From: an uncultured Collinsella sp.
Lineage (GTDB): Bacteria > Actinomycetota > Coriobacteriia > Coriobacteriales > Coriobacteriaceae
Direction: 5' to 3'
Assembly: GCA_900540855.1 (NCBI GenBank)
Contig: UQHK01000001.1
Span: 186,001 to 250,000 of the forward strand
DNA length: 64,000 bases
Position 1 is the first letter of the stretch, and each line of letters opens with the position of its first letter. Shown piece after piece: positions 1 through 8,454 of the stretch. A model generated the notes under the pieces. That model did not search any database. It saw only the letters and a list, made by a program, of their open reading frames with translations, and was not told the origin of the DNA. The position numbers were made by a program, and so were the translations under genes.

Positions 1-1
1 C

Positions 2-421
2 GGCTCATTTTGCGCCCACGTGATGTGGCCATTCGAGTCCGTGGATGGCGAGGGAAATGAGGACTCCCTTGTCCTGCTGCTCTCTTATGTTCAGGAAGGC
101 AAGGGCCTGCGCATGCTCCTCACCGGTGATGCCGAGCTCGACCAAGAACGGGAATTCGTGCAGGAGGTGGGGGATATCGATGTCCTTAAACTTGGGCATC
201 ACGGCTCCAAGGTTTCAGTCGATGGTGAGTTGCTGGACGTCCTGAAGCCCGAGCTTTCCCTTGCGAGCGCGGGCGAGGGGAATCGATACGGCCATCCGTC
301 CGATGCCTGCGTCGATGCCGTGAAGGAAGCGGGTGGTGTGTTCGCGTGCACCATCGAACACGGCGACATTACCGTCGCGCCGACTGCGAATGGCTTTGCG
401 ATGAGATGCCAGCGACCGTGA
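2..421 (+). CDS. comEC: ComEC/Rec2 competence protein, C-terminal fragment (cut by window start)
   Basis: Last 139 codons of a DNA-uptake channel protein; the 5' part lies outside the window. The visible piece is the end of the metallo-beta-lactamase-like domain that follows the membrane domain in this family. It shows the motifs LLTGD, LGHHGS and YGHPS in the expected order. ComEC passes single-stranded DNA across the membrane in transformable bacteria. The gene ends 78 bases before holA, the usual comEC-holA order, which supports the call. Whether the full gene is intact cannot be judged from here. Confidence 0.88.
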   Translation, partial: GSFCAHVMWPFESVDGEGNEDSLVLLLSYVQEGKGLRMLLTGDAELDQEREFVQEVGDIDVLKLGHHGSKVSVDGELLDVLKPELSLASAGEGNRYGHPSDACVDAVKEAGGVFACTIEHGDITVAPTANGFAMRCQRP

Positions 422-429
422 TGACATCG

Positions 430-459
430 TTGGCGCGCGGCTGGCCCCTGGGCTAAAAT
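430..459 (+). promoter_or_regulatory. Putative holA promoter
   Basis: TTGGCG (430-435) and TAAAAT (454-459) are separated by 18 bases. The -10 covers an upstream in-frame ATG at 458, which argues that translation starts at 500 instead. Assigned by eye only. Confidence 0.4.
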
Positions 460-499
460 GGCACAGTACGAATTCGAGAGTCTGCGAGAGGGGAGCGCA

Positions 500-1462
500 A
501 TGCCCGAAACCGGTCTGCTGCCGGCATATCTGATCGTTGGTACCGATGGGGTCAAGCGCGACCACGCCGTCTCGCGTATGAAAGCTCGCTTGGAAAAGTC
601 GGGTATGGTTGAGTTCAACCTCGATGAACGCGACATGACCAAAGACCCCGATATCGAGTCGATCATTGGCTCGCTCAATACCTTTCCCATGGGCAGCGAG
701 TTTCGCCTGGTAATCCTTGACGGCTGCTCCAAGCTTGCCAAGGCGGTTTCCGAGCCGCTCGTCGAGTATCTGGCGAGTCCAAGTCCCACAACGGTCTGCC
801 TTATTATCGCCGATTCGCTCGCCAAGAATACGCGCCTGTACAAGGCGATCGCCAAGATTGACAAGAAGGCCGTCATCGATTGCTCGGGCACCAAGCGCTG
901 GGAGCTCCCACGCCGCGTGCAGCAGATGGCGACGCAACACGGCAAGTCCATCTCGGCGGCGGCCGCCGAGGAGCTTGTCTCGCGCTCGGGCGAGAACACC
1001 CGCATGCTCGATAACGACTTGGCCAAGCTTGCCCAGATGGTCGAGGCCCCTCAGATTGAGCTTGCCGATGTGGAACGCTGGATCGTCCGCACGGCCGAGG
1101 TCCAGCCCTGGGATTTTCTCAACGCGGTATCGGCTCGTGATATACGCCGCTCGCTTGAGCTCTTCAATTTACTGCCCGTCAAGAGTTACGTGTGGACCTA
1201 CACATTGCTGTGCGGCCGCATCCGTGAGCTGATCGTCGCCAAGGCGCTTGACTCTCGTGGGCAGGGCCGCGAGCTTGCCGCAACGCTCAAGCTCCAGTCC
1301 TGGCAGGTCAAAAATCACCTGACCTGGGCACGCCGCTATTCGATGGCAGAGCTGGTCGCGGCGCTCGAGGGCGCGGTCGATGTGGAGCTCGCGCTTAAGG
1401 GTTCGGCCGATTCTCAGACTGCGCTTTTGCTCTGGATTACGAACATCTTGAGAAAATCGTGA
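500..1462 (+). CDS. holA: DNA polymerase III subunit delta
   Basis: 320-residue clamp-loader subunit that opens the sliding beta clamp and loads it on DNA as part of the DnaX complex. The length and the start LLPAYLIVGTDG fit the HolA family, whose AAA+-like N-terminal domain lacks a functional P-loop; none is seen here. I chose ATG 500 over the in-frame ATG at 458: a GAGAGGGGAG ribosome site lies directly upstream of 500, while 458 sits inside a likely -10 box. Neighbours comEC and rpsT are the usual company of holA. Nothing odd in the sequence. Confidence 0.92.
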   Translation: MPETGLLPAYLIVGTDGVKRDHAVSRMKARLEKSGMVEFNLDERDMTKDPDIESIIGSLNTFPMGSEFRLVILDGCSKLAKAVSEPLVEYLASPSPTTVCLIIADSLAKNTRLYKAIAKIDKKAVIDCSGTKRWELPRRVQQMATQHGKSISAAAAEELVSRSGENTRMLDNDLAKLAQMVEAPQIELADVERWIVRTAEVQPWDFLNAVSARDIRRSLELFNLLPVKSYVWTYTLLCGRIRELIVAKALDSRGQGRELAATLKLQSWQVKNHLTWARRYSMAELVAALEGAVDVELALKGSADSQTALLLWITNILRKS

Positions 1463-1511
1463 TGATACCTGCCTATTTGACAAATTCGTTCTATCCCTTT
1501 GAGGGGGAGCG

Positions 1512-1520
1512 TGCTATAGT
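1512..1520 (+). promoter_or_regulatory. Extended -10 promoter of rpsT
   Basis: TGC-TATAGT (TATAGT at 1515-1520) is an extended -10 with no good -35 at normal distance; a TTGACA at 1477 is 32 bases away. It would give a leader of about 70 bases before the rpsT GTG start. Confidence 0.4.
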
Positions 1521-1595
1521 AGGCGCTTGCATGACCTCACCGTGTCTCAGAGGTGTCATACATTTTTTGCAAGGAACTCGAAAGGAACTCCAGAA

Positions 1596-1862
1596 GTGGC
1601 AAACATCAAGTCTCAGAAGAAGCGTATCCGCACCAATGAGGCAGCTCGCATGCGTAACAAGGCTGTCAAGTCCGAGCTCAAGACGCTGACCAAGCACGTC
1701 CAGTCCGCCGTCGCCGAGGGCGACGCCGAGAAGGCCCAGGCTGCCCTCAAGACCGTCACCAAGCGTCTCGACATGGCTGCCGCCAAGCATGTTATCCACA
1801 AGAACCAGGCTTCCAACCGCAAGTCCGGTCTTGCCAAGCTCGTGAACAGCATCAACGCCTAA
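1596..1862 (+). CDS. rpsT: 30S ribosomal protein S20
   Basis: 88-residue basic protein that binds the 5' domain of 16S rRNA during small-subunit assembly. The N-terminus ANIKSQKKRIRTNE and the Lys/Arg-rich helical body are typical of S20. The start is GTG 1596, preceded by AAAGGAAC at 1581-1588; a longer in-frame reading from 1527 would add 23 residues not seen in S20 proteins. It stands alone between its own promoter and a strong terminator at 1897-1935. A GTG start for S20 is worth noting, because translation-level self-control of S20 through a weak start is known in E. coli. Confidence 0.97.
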   Translation: MANIKSQKKRIRTNEAARMRNKAVKSELKTLTKHVQSAVAEGDAEKAQAALKTVTKRLDMAAAKHVIHKNQASNRKSGLAKLVNSINA

Positions 1863-1896
1863 GTTGTAAATTTCACACCACACAGATTACGCGCAT

Positions 1897-1935
1897 AAAT
1901 GGAGCCTGTTTTATGGAACAGGCTCCATTTTTTGT
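1897..1935 (+). terminator. rpsT terminator
   Basis: Near-perfect hairpin: arms AAATGGAGCCTGTT and AACAGGCTCCATTT around a TTATGG loop, followed by a T run. It sits between rpsT and the lepA promoter. Confidence 0.93.
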
Positions 1936-1945
1936 ACCGCTCGGG

Positions 1946-1951
1946 TAAGAT
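1946..1951 (+). promoter_or_regulatory. lepA -10 box placing the transcript start at the ATG
   Basis: CGGG-TAAGAT (hexamer 1946-1951) ends only seven bases before the lepA ATG at 1959, so the mRNA would begin at or next to the start codon. There is no ribosome binding site in the interval. No convincing -35 is visible. The same CCGCTCGGGTA context recurs upstream of the J-domain gene at 6112. Confidence 0.45.
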
Positions 1952-1958
1952 AGTCCGC

Positions 1959-3770
1959 ATGAATACTTCAATTGACATTTCCCACATCCGCAACTTCTCG
2001 ATCGTTGCGCACATTGACCATGGCAAGTCCACGATCAGCGACCGCATCCTCGAGCTCACCCATACCGTCGACGAGCGCGACATGGAGTCGCAGCTGCTCG
2101 ACACCATGGATATCGAGCGCGAGCGCGGCATTACGATCAAGTCCAATGCCGTCCGCGTTTCCTATGACGCCGACGATGGTGAGACGTATCAGTTCAATCT
2201 GATCGATACGCCGGGCCACGTGGACTTCACCTACGAGGTCTCGCGTTCGCTGGCTGCTTGCGAGGGTGCGGTACTCGTCGTCGACGCTACGCAGGGCGTC
2301 GAAGCGCAGACCGTCTCCAACGCGACGCTCGCCATGAACGCCAACTTGGACATTGTTCCGGCCATCAACAAGATTGACCTTCCCTCGGCGCACCCCGACG
2401 AGGTCAAGACCGAGATCGAGGATGACCTCGCGATCCCTGCCGACGATGCCGTGTGTGTCTCGGGCAAGACCGGCGAGGGTATCCACGATCTGCTGGAGTC
2501 CATTGTCTTTTTGATCTCGCCGCCCAAGGGCGATGCGAACGCGCCGCTCAAGGCACTCATCCTGGATTCGTATTTCGACGAGTATCGCGGCGTCGTCGCC
2601 ACGGTGCGCATCTTTGACGGTTCCATCAAAAAGGGCGATACCCTGCGCATGATGCAGGCAAAGGGCGACTTTTTGGTCGATGGCGTGGGCGTCAAGCGTC
2701 CCGCCGAGACTCCGGTCGATGCGCTGACGGTCGGCGAGGTGGGCTACGTGGTCACGGGCCTGAAGGACCCCGAGGCCGTGCGCGTGGGCGATACCCTCAC
2801 GTGGGCGTCGAATCCCTGCCCCGAGCCGCTTCCCGGCTACCGCGAGGCTAAGCCCATGGTCTATACGGGCCTGTTCCCGATCGATAACAAGGACTATGAG
2901 AACCTGCGTGACGCGCTCGATAAGCTGCACGTCAACGACCCGTCGTTGGTGTGGGAGCCCGAGACCTCGGTGGCGCTCGGCTTTGGCTTCCGTGTGGGCT
3001 TCCTGGGCCTGCTGCACATGGAAGTCGTCAAGGAACGCCTGGAGCGCGAGTTCAATCTGGACCTCATTGCCACGAGCCCCTCGGTTGACTATCACGTCTA
3101 CAAGACTGACGGAGAGATGATTGATGTCCGTAGCCCGCAGGATCTTCCCGAGGCCACGCGCATCGAGCGTATCGAGGAACCCTACCTCAAGGCTAAGATC
3201 ATCTGCCCGCCCGAGTATACGGGTGCCGTCATGCAGCTCGCTATCGAGCACCGTGGCATTACAACCGACATGATCCATCTCACGAGCAAATCGGTCGAGA
3301 TGCGCTTTGACATGCCGCTCGCCGAGCTCATCCTGGACTTCTTTGACCAGCTCAAGAGTCGTACCAAGGGCTATGCCTCGCTCGACTACGAGTTCAACGA
3401 GTACCGTCCCTCCGAGCTCGTTAAGCTCGATATCTTGCTTTCGGGCGATGAGGTGGACGCGCTGTCGTTTATCGTCCACAAGGACAAGGCCTATGGCCTG
3501 GCCCGTGGCCTGTGCGACAAGCTTAAGGAGATCATCCCGCGTCAGCTGTTCGAGGTGCCCATCCAGGGTGCTATCGGCAATAAGATCATTGCCCGCTCCA
3601 CCGTCAAGGCGCGTCGCAAGGACGTGCTTGCTAAGTGCTACGGCGGCGATATCTCGCGTAAGCGCAAGCTGCTCGAGAAGCAGAAAGAGGGCAAGAAGCG
3701 CATGAAGGCCATCGGATCGGTCGAGGTCCCGCAGGAGGCCTTTATGGCGATCCTCAAGGTGGACGAGTAG
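1959..3770 (+). CDS. lepA: Elongation factor 4 (translation GTPase LepA)
   Basis: 603-residue ribosomal GTPase thought to act on stalled or assembling ribosomes. Visible motifs are G1 AHIDHGKST (residues 17-25), G2 RGITIKS, G3 DTPGHVDF and G4 NKID. Two beta-barrel domains and the LepA-specific C-terminal domain ending in MAILKVDE follow. The length matches the family. The ATG at 1959 is chosen because the frame upstream of it runs through the rpsT terminator. dusB begins four bases after the stop, so lepA-dusB-hemW form one transcription unit. Confidence 0.97.
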   Translation: MNTSIDISHIRNFSIVAHIDHGKSTISDRILELTHTVDERDMESQLLDTMDIERERGITIKSNAVRVSYDADDGETYQFNLIDTPGHVDFTYEVSRSLAACEGAVLVVDATQGVEAQTVSNATLAMNANLDIVPAINKIDLPSAHPDEVKTEIEDDLAIPADDAVCVSGKTGEGIHDLLESIVFLISPPKGDANAPLKALILDSYFDEYRGVVATVRIFDGSIKKGDTLRMMQAKGDFLVDGVGVKRPAETPVDALTVGEVGYVVTGLKDPEAVRVGDTLTWASNPCPEPLPGYREAKPMVYTGLFPIDNKDYENLRDALDKLHVNDPSLVWEPETSVALGFGFRVGFLGLLHMEVVKERLEREFNLDLIATSPSVDYHVYKTDGEMIDVRSPQDLPEATRIERIEEPYLKAKIICPPEYTGAVMQLAIEHRGITTDMIHLTSKSVEMRFDMPLAELILDFFDQLKSRTKGYASLDYEFNEYRPSELVKLDILLSGDEVDALSFIVHKDKAYGLARGLCDKLKEIIPRQLFEVPIQGAIGNKIIARSTVKARRKDVLAKCYGGDISRKRKLLEKQKEGKKRMKAIGSVEVPQEAFMAILKVDE

Positions 3771-3774
3771 GTCT

Positions 3775-4818
3775 ATGGCGCTTTCTGAATACAGCAAGCG
3801 GCTGCTGGGCGCCTATGCCGAGCAGCCGTTCCTTATGGCTCCCATGGCGGGCGTGACCGACCCTGCCTACCGCATCATGTGCCGCCGTCGCGGTGCCAAC
3901 CTTGCCTACAGCGAGATGGTGAGCGTGGCGGGCCTTGCCTATGCCAGCAACAAGACCTGGCGCCTGGTGCTACCGGCCGACGAGGAGCAGCAGATTTGCG
4001 TGCAACTCTTCGGCTCCAAGCCCGATCAGTTTGCGAGCGCCGTCGCTGCCGTCGAGGAGCGCGTTGGCGATCGCCTGTCGCTCATCGATATCAATATGGC
4101 ATGCCCCGCCCGCAAGGTTGTTACCAAGGGCGAGGGCTCGGCGCTCATGCGCACGCCCGACCTGGCGGAGAAGATCGTCGAGGCCACGGTGGGCGCGGCG
4201 CACGTGCCCGTGACCGTCAAGATTCGCAAAGGCTTTTATGCCGAGGACCGCAATGCCGCGACATTTGCCCAGATGCTTGAGGGCGCAGGGGCTGCCGCAG
4301 TCGCCGTGCATGGTCGTTGCGCCACGCAGCTCTACACCGGCCAGGCCGATTGGTCGGTCGTCGATGAGGTCGCAGATGCCGTTGAGATTCCCGTGATCGG
4401 TTCGGGTGATGTGTTCACCGCCGAGGATGCCGCGGTGCATCTGCGAAACTCGGGTGCCAGCGCGGTGTTTATCGCGCGCGGCATCTACGGGAACCCGTGG
4501 GTGTTTGGCGATGCTCGCGCTCTTGCGCTCGATGGCACACCGGTGCCGGCGCGCAGCTCTGTCGAGCGCCTGGACGCCCTGCGTGAGCACCTAACGCTGA
4601 CGCATGAGCTCCTGCCGCTCATGTCGCGTGCCCGTACGTACGCAAGCTGGTACTTAAAAGGCATGCCCCATGCCGCCGCTTGGCGTGCCCATGTGGTGCG
4701 CTGCTCCACGTATGAGGAGTTTATGGCGCTGGTCGATGAGATCGAGCATGATGTGGTGGCCTGCGAGGCTGCCCTTGCCGCCGGCGAATCGGTGCCCCCT
4801 CATCCGCTGGAGGCTTAA
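3775..4818 (+). CDS. dusB: tRNA-dihydrouridine synthase (DusB family)
   Basis: 347-residue FMN enzyme that reduces uridines in the tRNA D-loop with NAD(P)H. The TIM-barrel motifs appear in order: APMAGVTDPAYR near the N-terminus, NMACPARKV with the catalytic Cys near residue 110, VTVKIRKG, HGRCATQLYTG and GSGDV (flavin phosphate binding), then ARGIYGNPWVF. A helical tail follows, as in DusB-type proteins. It lies four bases after lepA and two bases before hemW. The exact target uridine cannot be read from sequence. Confidence 0.93.
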   Translation: MALSEYSKRLLGAYAEQPFLMAPMAGVTDPAYRIMCRRRGANLAYSEMVSVAGLAYASNKTWRLVLPADEEQQICVQLFGSKPDQFASAVAAVEERVGDRLSLIDINMACPARKVVTKGEGSALMRTPDLAEKIVEATVGAAHVPVTVKIRKGFYAEDRNAATFAQMLEGAGAAAVAVHGRCATQLYTGQADWSVVDEVADAVEIPVIGSGDVFTAEDAAVHLRNSGASAVFIARGIYGNPWVFGDARALALDGTPVPARSSVERLDALREHLTLTHELLPLMSRARTYASWYLKGMPHAAAWRAHVVRCSTYEEFMALVDEIEHDVVACEAALAAGESVPPHPLEA

Positions 4819-4820
4819 GG

Positions 4821-6053
4821 GTGGCCGTTACCGCGCTGTACGTGCACGTGCCGTTCTGTGCCCAAAAGTGCCGCTACTGCGACTTCGACTCGCGCAGCTT
4901 TGCTTCGTGTGATTTGGATGCCGCGCTCGATTCCTATTTTGAGCAGTTGTTCGCGCGTCTCGATGCTTTTGGCAAGGCTGGGGCCCTCGACCAGATCCGC
5001 ACCGTCTATGTTGGCGGCGGCACGCCGTCGCTGGCGGGGGAGCGCCTGGTGGAGCTGGCGCGGCGTATTCGTGCGTGGTGCGCCCCCGTTGAGTTTACCT
5101 GCGAGGCCAATCCCGAGTCGCTGACCGCCGAGCTTGCTACTGCGCTTGCCAAGGTTGGTGTCACACGCGTTTCTCTGGGCGTGCAAACGCTCGATAACAC
5201 CGAACTTACCGCCATCGGCCGCATTCACGATGCCGATCGGGCGCTCGCCGCCATCGCGACGGTCAAGGACGCTGGGCTTGACGTGTCGTGCGACCTTATG
5301 TGCGGACTTCCCGGGCAGACCGCAGCGAGTTGGAAGCGTACGCTCGAGGGCGTGCTGGCGGCGGTTCCGCATCATGTGTCGGTTTACCCGCTCACGCTCG
5401 AGGTGGGGACGCCCCTCTATCGCATGGCGTGCCGTGACGAGTCGCTCGAGCCCGACGAGGATTTTCAGGCCGCCTGCATGGACGTGGCGCGCGAGCTCCT
5501 GGGTGCCGCCGGCTATCACCCGTATGAGGTGGCGAGCTACGCGCTCGACGGCCATGAATGCGCCCATAACATTGCCTACTGGACCGGACAGGGTTACCTG
5601 GGTCTGGGCCGCTCTGCCGCCGGCATGCTCGATGCTGGGGACTTCGCTCGCTTGGCCGGGCTGTTTTGCGGCGCACTTGCTCGAGGCGACGCGTATCGCG
5701 TGCGTCTGGTACAGCGCGACGATGCTGCGACGACGTTTGATGCCGAGTGTCTGTCGCAGCGCGAGGCAGCAGCCGAGGATTTGATGCTCGCCTGTCGCAT
5801 GACGCGCGGCGTTGGGTCTGACCTGTTGGTTCGCTCGGCAAACATTATCCCCGAGGACGAGCTGGCGGCGGCTTGCGACCGCGCGCTCGAGTTGGGCCTT
5901 GCCTCCTGGGTGTCCGATGATGCTAAAGGGCATGCGGGGCGCGTTACATCGAAAGATGTTATCGAAGGTCGCACTCGCGCCCGTCTGGCTCCCACCCACT
6001 TGGGTTGGCTCGATGGAAATGTGCTGTTCGAGCTGTTTTGGGGTCTAGCTTAG
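4821..6053 (+). CDS. hemW: Radical SAM heme chaperone HemW (HemN-like)
   Basis: 410-residue radical SAM protein. The iron-sulfur motif CxxxCxxC is Cys13, Cys17 and Cys20, right after VHVPF, which is the HemW/HemN start. GGGTPS and GVQTL follow, with the HemN C-terminal region at the end. HemW proteins are thought to deliver heme rather than act as coproporphyrinogen oxidase. I prefer HemW from its length, its position beside lepA and dnaJ genes, and the Cys spacing without the extra N-terminal segment of HemN. It uses GTG 4821 with GGAGG at 4809-4813, two bases after dusB. Confidence 0.85.
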   Translation: MAVTALYVHVPFCAQKCRYCDFDSRSFASCDLDAALDSYFEQLFARLDAFGKAGALDQIRTVYVGGGTPSLAGERLVELARRIRAWCAPVEFTCEANPESLTAELATALAKVGVTRVSLGVQTLDNTELTAIGRIHDADRALAAIATVKDAGLDVSCDLMCGLPGQTAASWKRTLEGVLAAVPHHVSVYPLTLEVGTPLYRMACRDESLEPDEDFQAACMDVARELLGAAGYHPYEVASYALDGHECAHNIAYWTGQGYLGLGRSAAGMLDAGDFARLAGLFCGALARGDAYRVRLVQRDDAATTFDAECLSQREAAAEDLMLACRMTRGVGSDLLVRSANIIPEDELAAACDRALELGLASWVSDDAKGHAGRVTSKDVIEGRTRARLAPTHLGWLDGNVLFELFWGLA

Positions 6054-6063
6054 GCCGCTCGGG

Positions 6064-6069
6064 TAGAAT
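6064..6069 (+). promoter_or_regulatory. -10 box upstream of the membrane J-domain gene
   Basis: CGGG-TAGAAT (6064-6069) is followed by GACCGCAT. This is almost the same surroundings as the lepA -10 at 1946. No clear -35 is visible. Confidence 0.4.
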
Positions 6070-6111
6070 GACCGCATTATATACGCTGCTGTGAGCAGGA
6101 GGTTGCCGCGC

Positions 6112-7215
6112 ATGGCGACGATGAACGAAAAAGATTACTACGAGATCCTGGGCGTCTCCAAGGACGCCACCTCGCGTGATATACAAAAGGCTTTCCAGCA
6201 AAAGGCCCGCAAGCTCCATCCGGACGTCAATAAAGAGCCGGATGCCGAGGAAAAGTTCAAAGAGGTTTCCGAGGCCTACGCCGTGCTTTCGGACGAGCAG
6301 AAGCGTGCTCGCTATGACGCCATGCGCTCGGGCAATCCCTTTGCCGGTGCTCCTACGGCTTCGCCCTATGGTGGCGGCTACGCCGGCAGCACGGGTTATG
6401 GCAATCCCTTTGAGGGCGGCTTCCCCTTTGGTGGCGCCTGGGGCCAGCAGCGTCGTGGGCAGGCTGCCTACAATCCCGAGAACGGCGCCAACGTGGTCGT
6501 CGACATCAAGCTCGACGCCAAGGAGGCCAAGGGCGGTGCCCGTAAGACCGTCCGCTATACGCGTTTTGATACCTGTGGTCACTGTGGCGGCTCGGGCTCC
6601 GTCTCGTCCGAGCATGCGCATACCTGCCCGAGCTGCGGCGGTCGCGGCCACATCGATGTCGACCTGTCCTTCCTGTTTGGCGCCGGCACGTTCCAGTCGG
6701 TCTGCCCCGAGTGCGGCGGTTCCGGTAAGGTCGTCGCCGACCCCTGTCCCGATTGCGGTGGCAGCGGTCGAACCCGCGTGACCTCCGAGCAGACGATTGA
6801 GTTTCCTGCCGGCACGCACGATGGCGACGAGGTTCGTATTGGCGGCATGGGTCACGCCGGCACCAACGGTGCCGCGGGCGGCGACCTGGTCGGCCGTGCC
6901 CATGTCGAGGCCGAGCGCCTGGAAGGCAAGGCCCGTACCGGTTTTTACCTGATGGGCATCGTGGCGCCGTTTTTGGTGCTGTCGGCCATCTCGGGCGTGT
7001 TCTCGGCCTTTGCCATGATGTGCTTTATTCCGTTTGCCATGGGCCTGTTCATGGTGCTCTCGGACGGCGTGCTTCATCGCAGCCTGCTGTGGTGGAAACG
7101 CGGCGCGATGCAGTTTGCCAACGGTTTTGCCAACGGATTTATGTTTGCACTCGTGTCGGTTTGGTTTGCGAGCTGCTCGCAGCGTGCCATGCTTTCGCCG
7201 TACGGAATGTACTAA
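6112..7215 (+). CDS. Membrane-anchored J-domain (DnaJ-like) co-chaperone
   Basis: 367 residues. The J domain is near the N-terminus (DYYEILGVSKDA, HPD motif), followed by a Gly/Phe-rich stretch. A DnaJ-type zinc region with four CxxC motifs spans roughly residues 155-225. The protein then departs from DnaJ: the second substrate-binding domain and dimer region are missing. They are replaced from about residue 275 by three hydrophobic segments, ending in a short polar tail. J proteins stimulate DnaK ATPase, so this one would recruit DnaK to the membrane; that is inference. ATG 6112 has AGGAGG at 6097-6102. The canonical dnaJ follows 81 bases downstream. Confidence 0.85.
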   Translation: MATMNEKDYYEILGVSKDATSRDIQKAFQQKARKLHPDVNKEPDAEEKFKEVSEAYAVLSDEQKRARYDAMRSGNPFAGAPTASPYGGGYAGSTGYGNPFEGGFPFGGAWGQQRRGQAAYNPENGANVVVDIKLDAKEAKGGARKTVRYTRFDTCGHCGGSGSVSSEHAHTCPSCGGRGHIDVDLSFLFGAGTFQSVCPECGGSGKVVADPCPDCGGSGRTRVTSEQTIEFPAGTHDGDEVRIGGMGHAGTNGAAGGDLVGRAHVEAERLEGKARTGFYLMGIVAPFLVLSAISGVFSAFAMMCFIPFAMGLFMVLSDGVLHRSLLWWKRGAMQFANGFANGFMFALVSVWFASCSQRAMLSPYGMY

Positions 7216-7296
7216 CATCAAACCCTCTGTTTGCGGCCGCCCCAGCTTGGGTATAGGACGCACTGTGACAATAATGAAAGTCGGAAGGATTCGGTC

Positions 7297-8445
7297 GTGT
7301 CGGAAAATAGGGATTACTACGAGGTACTTGGCGTCGAAAAGGATGCCGACGCGCGGACGATTAAGCGCGCGTTTCTAAAGAAGGCCCGTACCGTACACCC
7401 GGACGTTTCGGACGACCCCGAGGCCGAGGCCAAGTTCAAAGAGCTCAACGAGGCATATTCCGTTCTTTCCGATGAGCAGAAGCGTGCAAACTACGATCGC
7501 TTTGGCTCTCCTGACGGCCCCGGTGGCTCTGGCTATGTCGACATTAACGACATCTTTGGCGGCATGGGCATGGACGACCTTTTCTCGTCGTTCTTTGGCG
7601 GCGGCGCCGGCGGTGGTGCCCGCGGCCGTCGCGAGCGTCGTCGCGGTCGTGACATGGCCATCTCGCTTTCGGTGACGCTCGAGGAGGCGGCGCTCGGCTG
7701 CAAAAAGACTATCAGCTATGACCGCCTTGCTCCTTGCGAGGACTGCAATGGCACCGGTAGGGCAGAGGGCGCACAGGAAAAGCAGTGCGGCCGCTGCCAC
7801 GGTACGGGCTACGTCACGACGGTTCAGCGTTCGTTCCTGGGCCAGGTTCAGTCTTCCTCGCCTTGCCCCGACTGCCATGGCGAGGGTACGGTTATCGACC
7901 ATCCCTGCGAGACCTGCGACGGTCAGGGTCGCACGCCTTCGCATGAAAAGATCGACATCGATATTCCCGCCGGCGTTTCGACCGGTCGACAGCTGCGTGT
8001 GAGCGGCTTTGGCGAGGCCGGCCTTCGCGGCGAGCCTTCGGGCGACTTGATTGTCAACGTGCGCGTTGCCGACCATGAGCGCTTTAAGCGCAACGGTGAC
8101 GACTTGTACCTGGTGAGCGATATCTCGATTGCACAGGCTGCGCTCGGCTGCGAGATCGAGGTCGAGGGCATTATGCCCGACGAGGTCGTTAAGGTGACGG
8201 TTCCCGCCGGCGCCCAGTACGGCGACACCGTGAGCGTCAATAATTACGGCATGCCGCGCATTGGCGGTGGCGGTTCGCGTGGCCGCCTGATCGTGCAACT
8301 GCGCGTGGTCGTTCCCACCAATCTTTCCAATAAGCAGCGCGAGCTGCTCCGTGCTTTTGCCGATGAGATGGGCGATGACGTCGCTTCCGGTAAGAAGTCG
8401 GTGACCGACCGTATCAAGAGTGCCCTCGACGATATCCTCGATTAA
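7297..8445 (+). CDS. dnaJ: Chaperone protein DnaJ
   Basis: 382-residue co-chaperone of DnaK. In order: J domain with HPD, a Gly-rich region (about residues 75-120), a zinc domain with four CxxCxGxG-type repeats (CEDCNGTG, CGRCHGTG, CPDCHGEG, CETCDGQG), then the full C-terminal substrate-binding domains. The start is GTG 7297 with GGAAGGAT just upstream; a longer reading from 7231 has no ribosome site. No grpE or dnaK is adjacent in this window. It lies nine bases ahead of mtaB. Confidence 0.96.
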   Translation: MSENRDYYEVLGVEKDADARTIKRAFLKKARTVHPDVSDDPEAEAKFKELNEAYSVLSDEQKRANYDRFGSPDGPGGSGYVDINDIFGGMGMDDLFSSFFGGGAGGGARGRRERRRGRDMAISLSVTLEEAALGCKKTISYDRLAPCEDCNGTGRAEGAQEKQCGRCHGTGYVTTVQRSFLGQVQSSSPCPDCHGEGTVIDHPCETCDGQGRTPSHEKIDIDIPAGVSTGRQLRVSGFGEAGLRGEPSGDLIVNVRVADHERFKRNGDDLYLVSDISIAQAALGCEIEVEGIMPDEVVKVTVPAGAQYGDTVSVNNYGMPRIGGGGSRGRLIVQLRVVVPTNLSNKQRELLRAFADEMGDDVASGKKSVTDRIKSALDDILD

Positions 8446-8454
8446 GGAGCCCGC

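Noticed and set aside
1968..3797. 609-codon open frame antisense to lepA, and similar long antisense frames over recO/era (11278-13743), pnp (13971-16274), rnj (16803-18659), ftsK (19819-21246), rimO/yajQ (22727-24754) and rny (28073-29881)
   Set aside because: They mirror codon periodicity of well-identified genes in high-G+C DNA, have no ribosome sites and show no recognisable domains.
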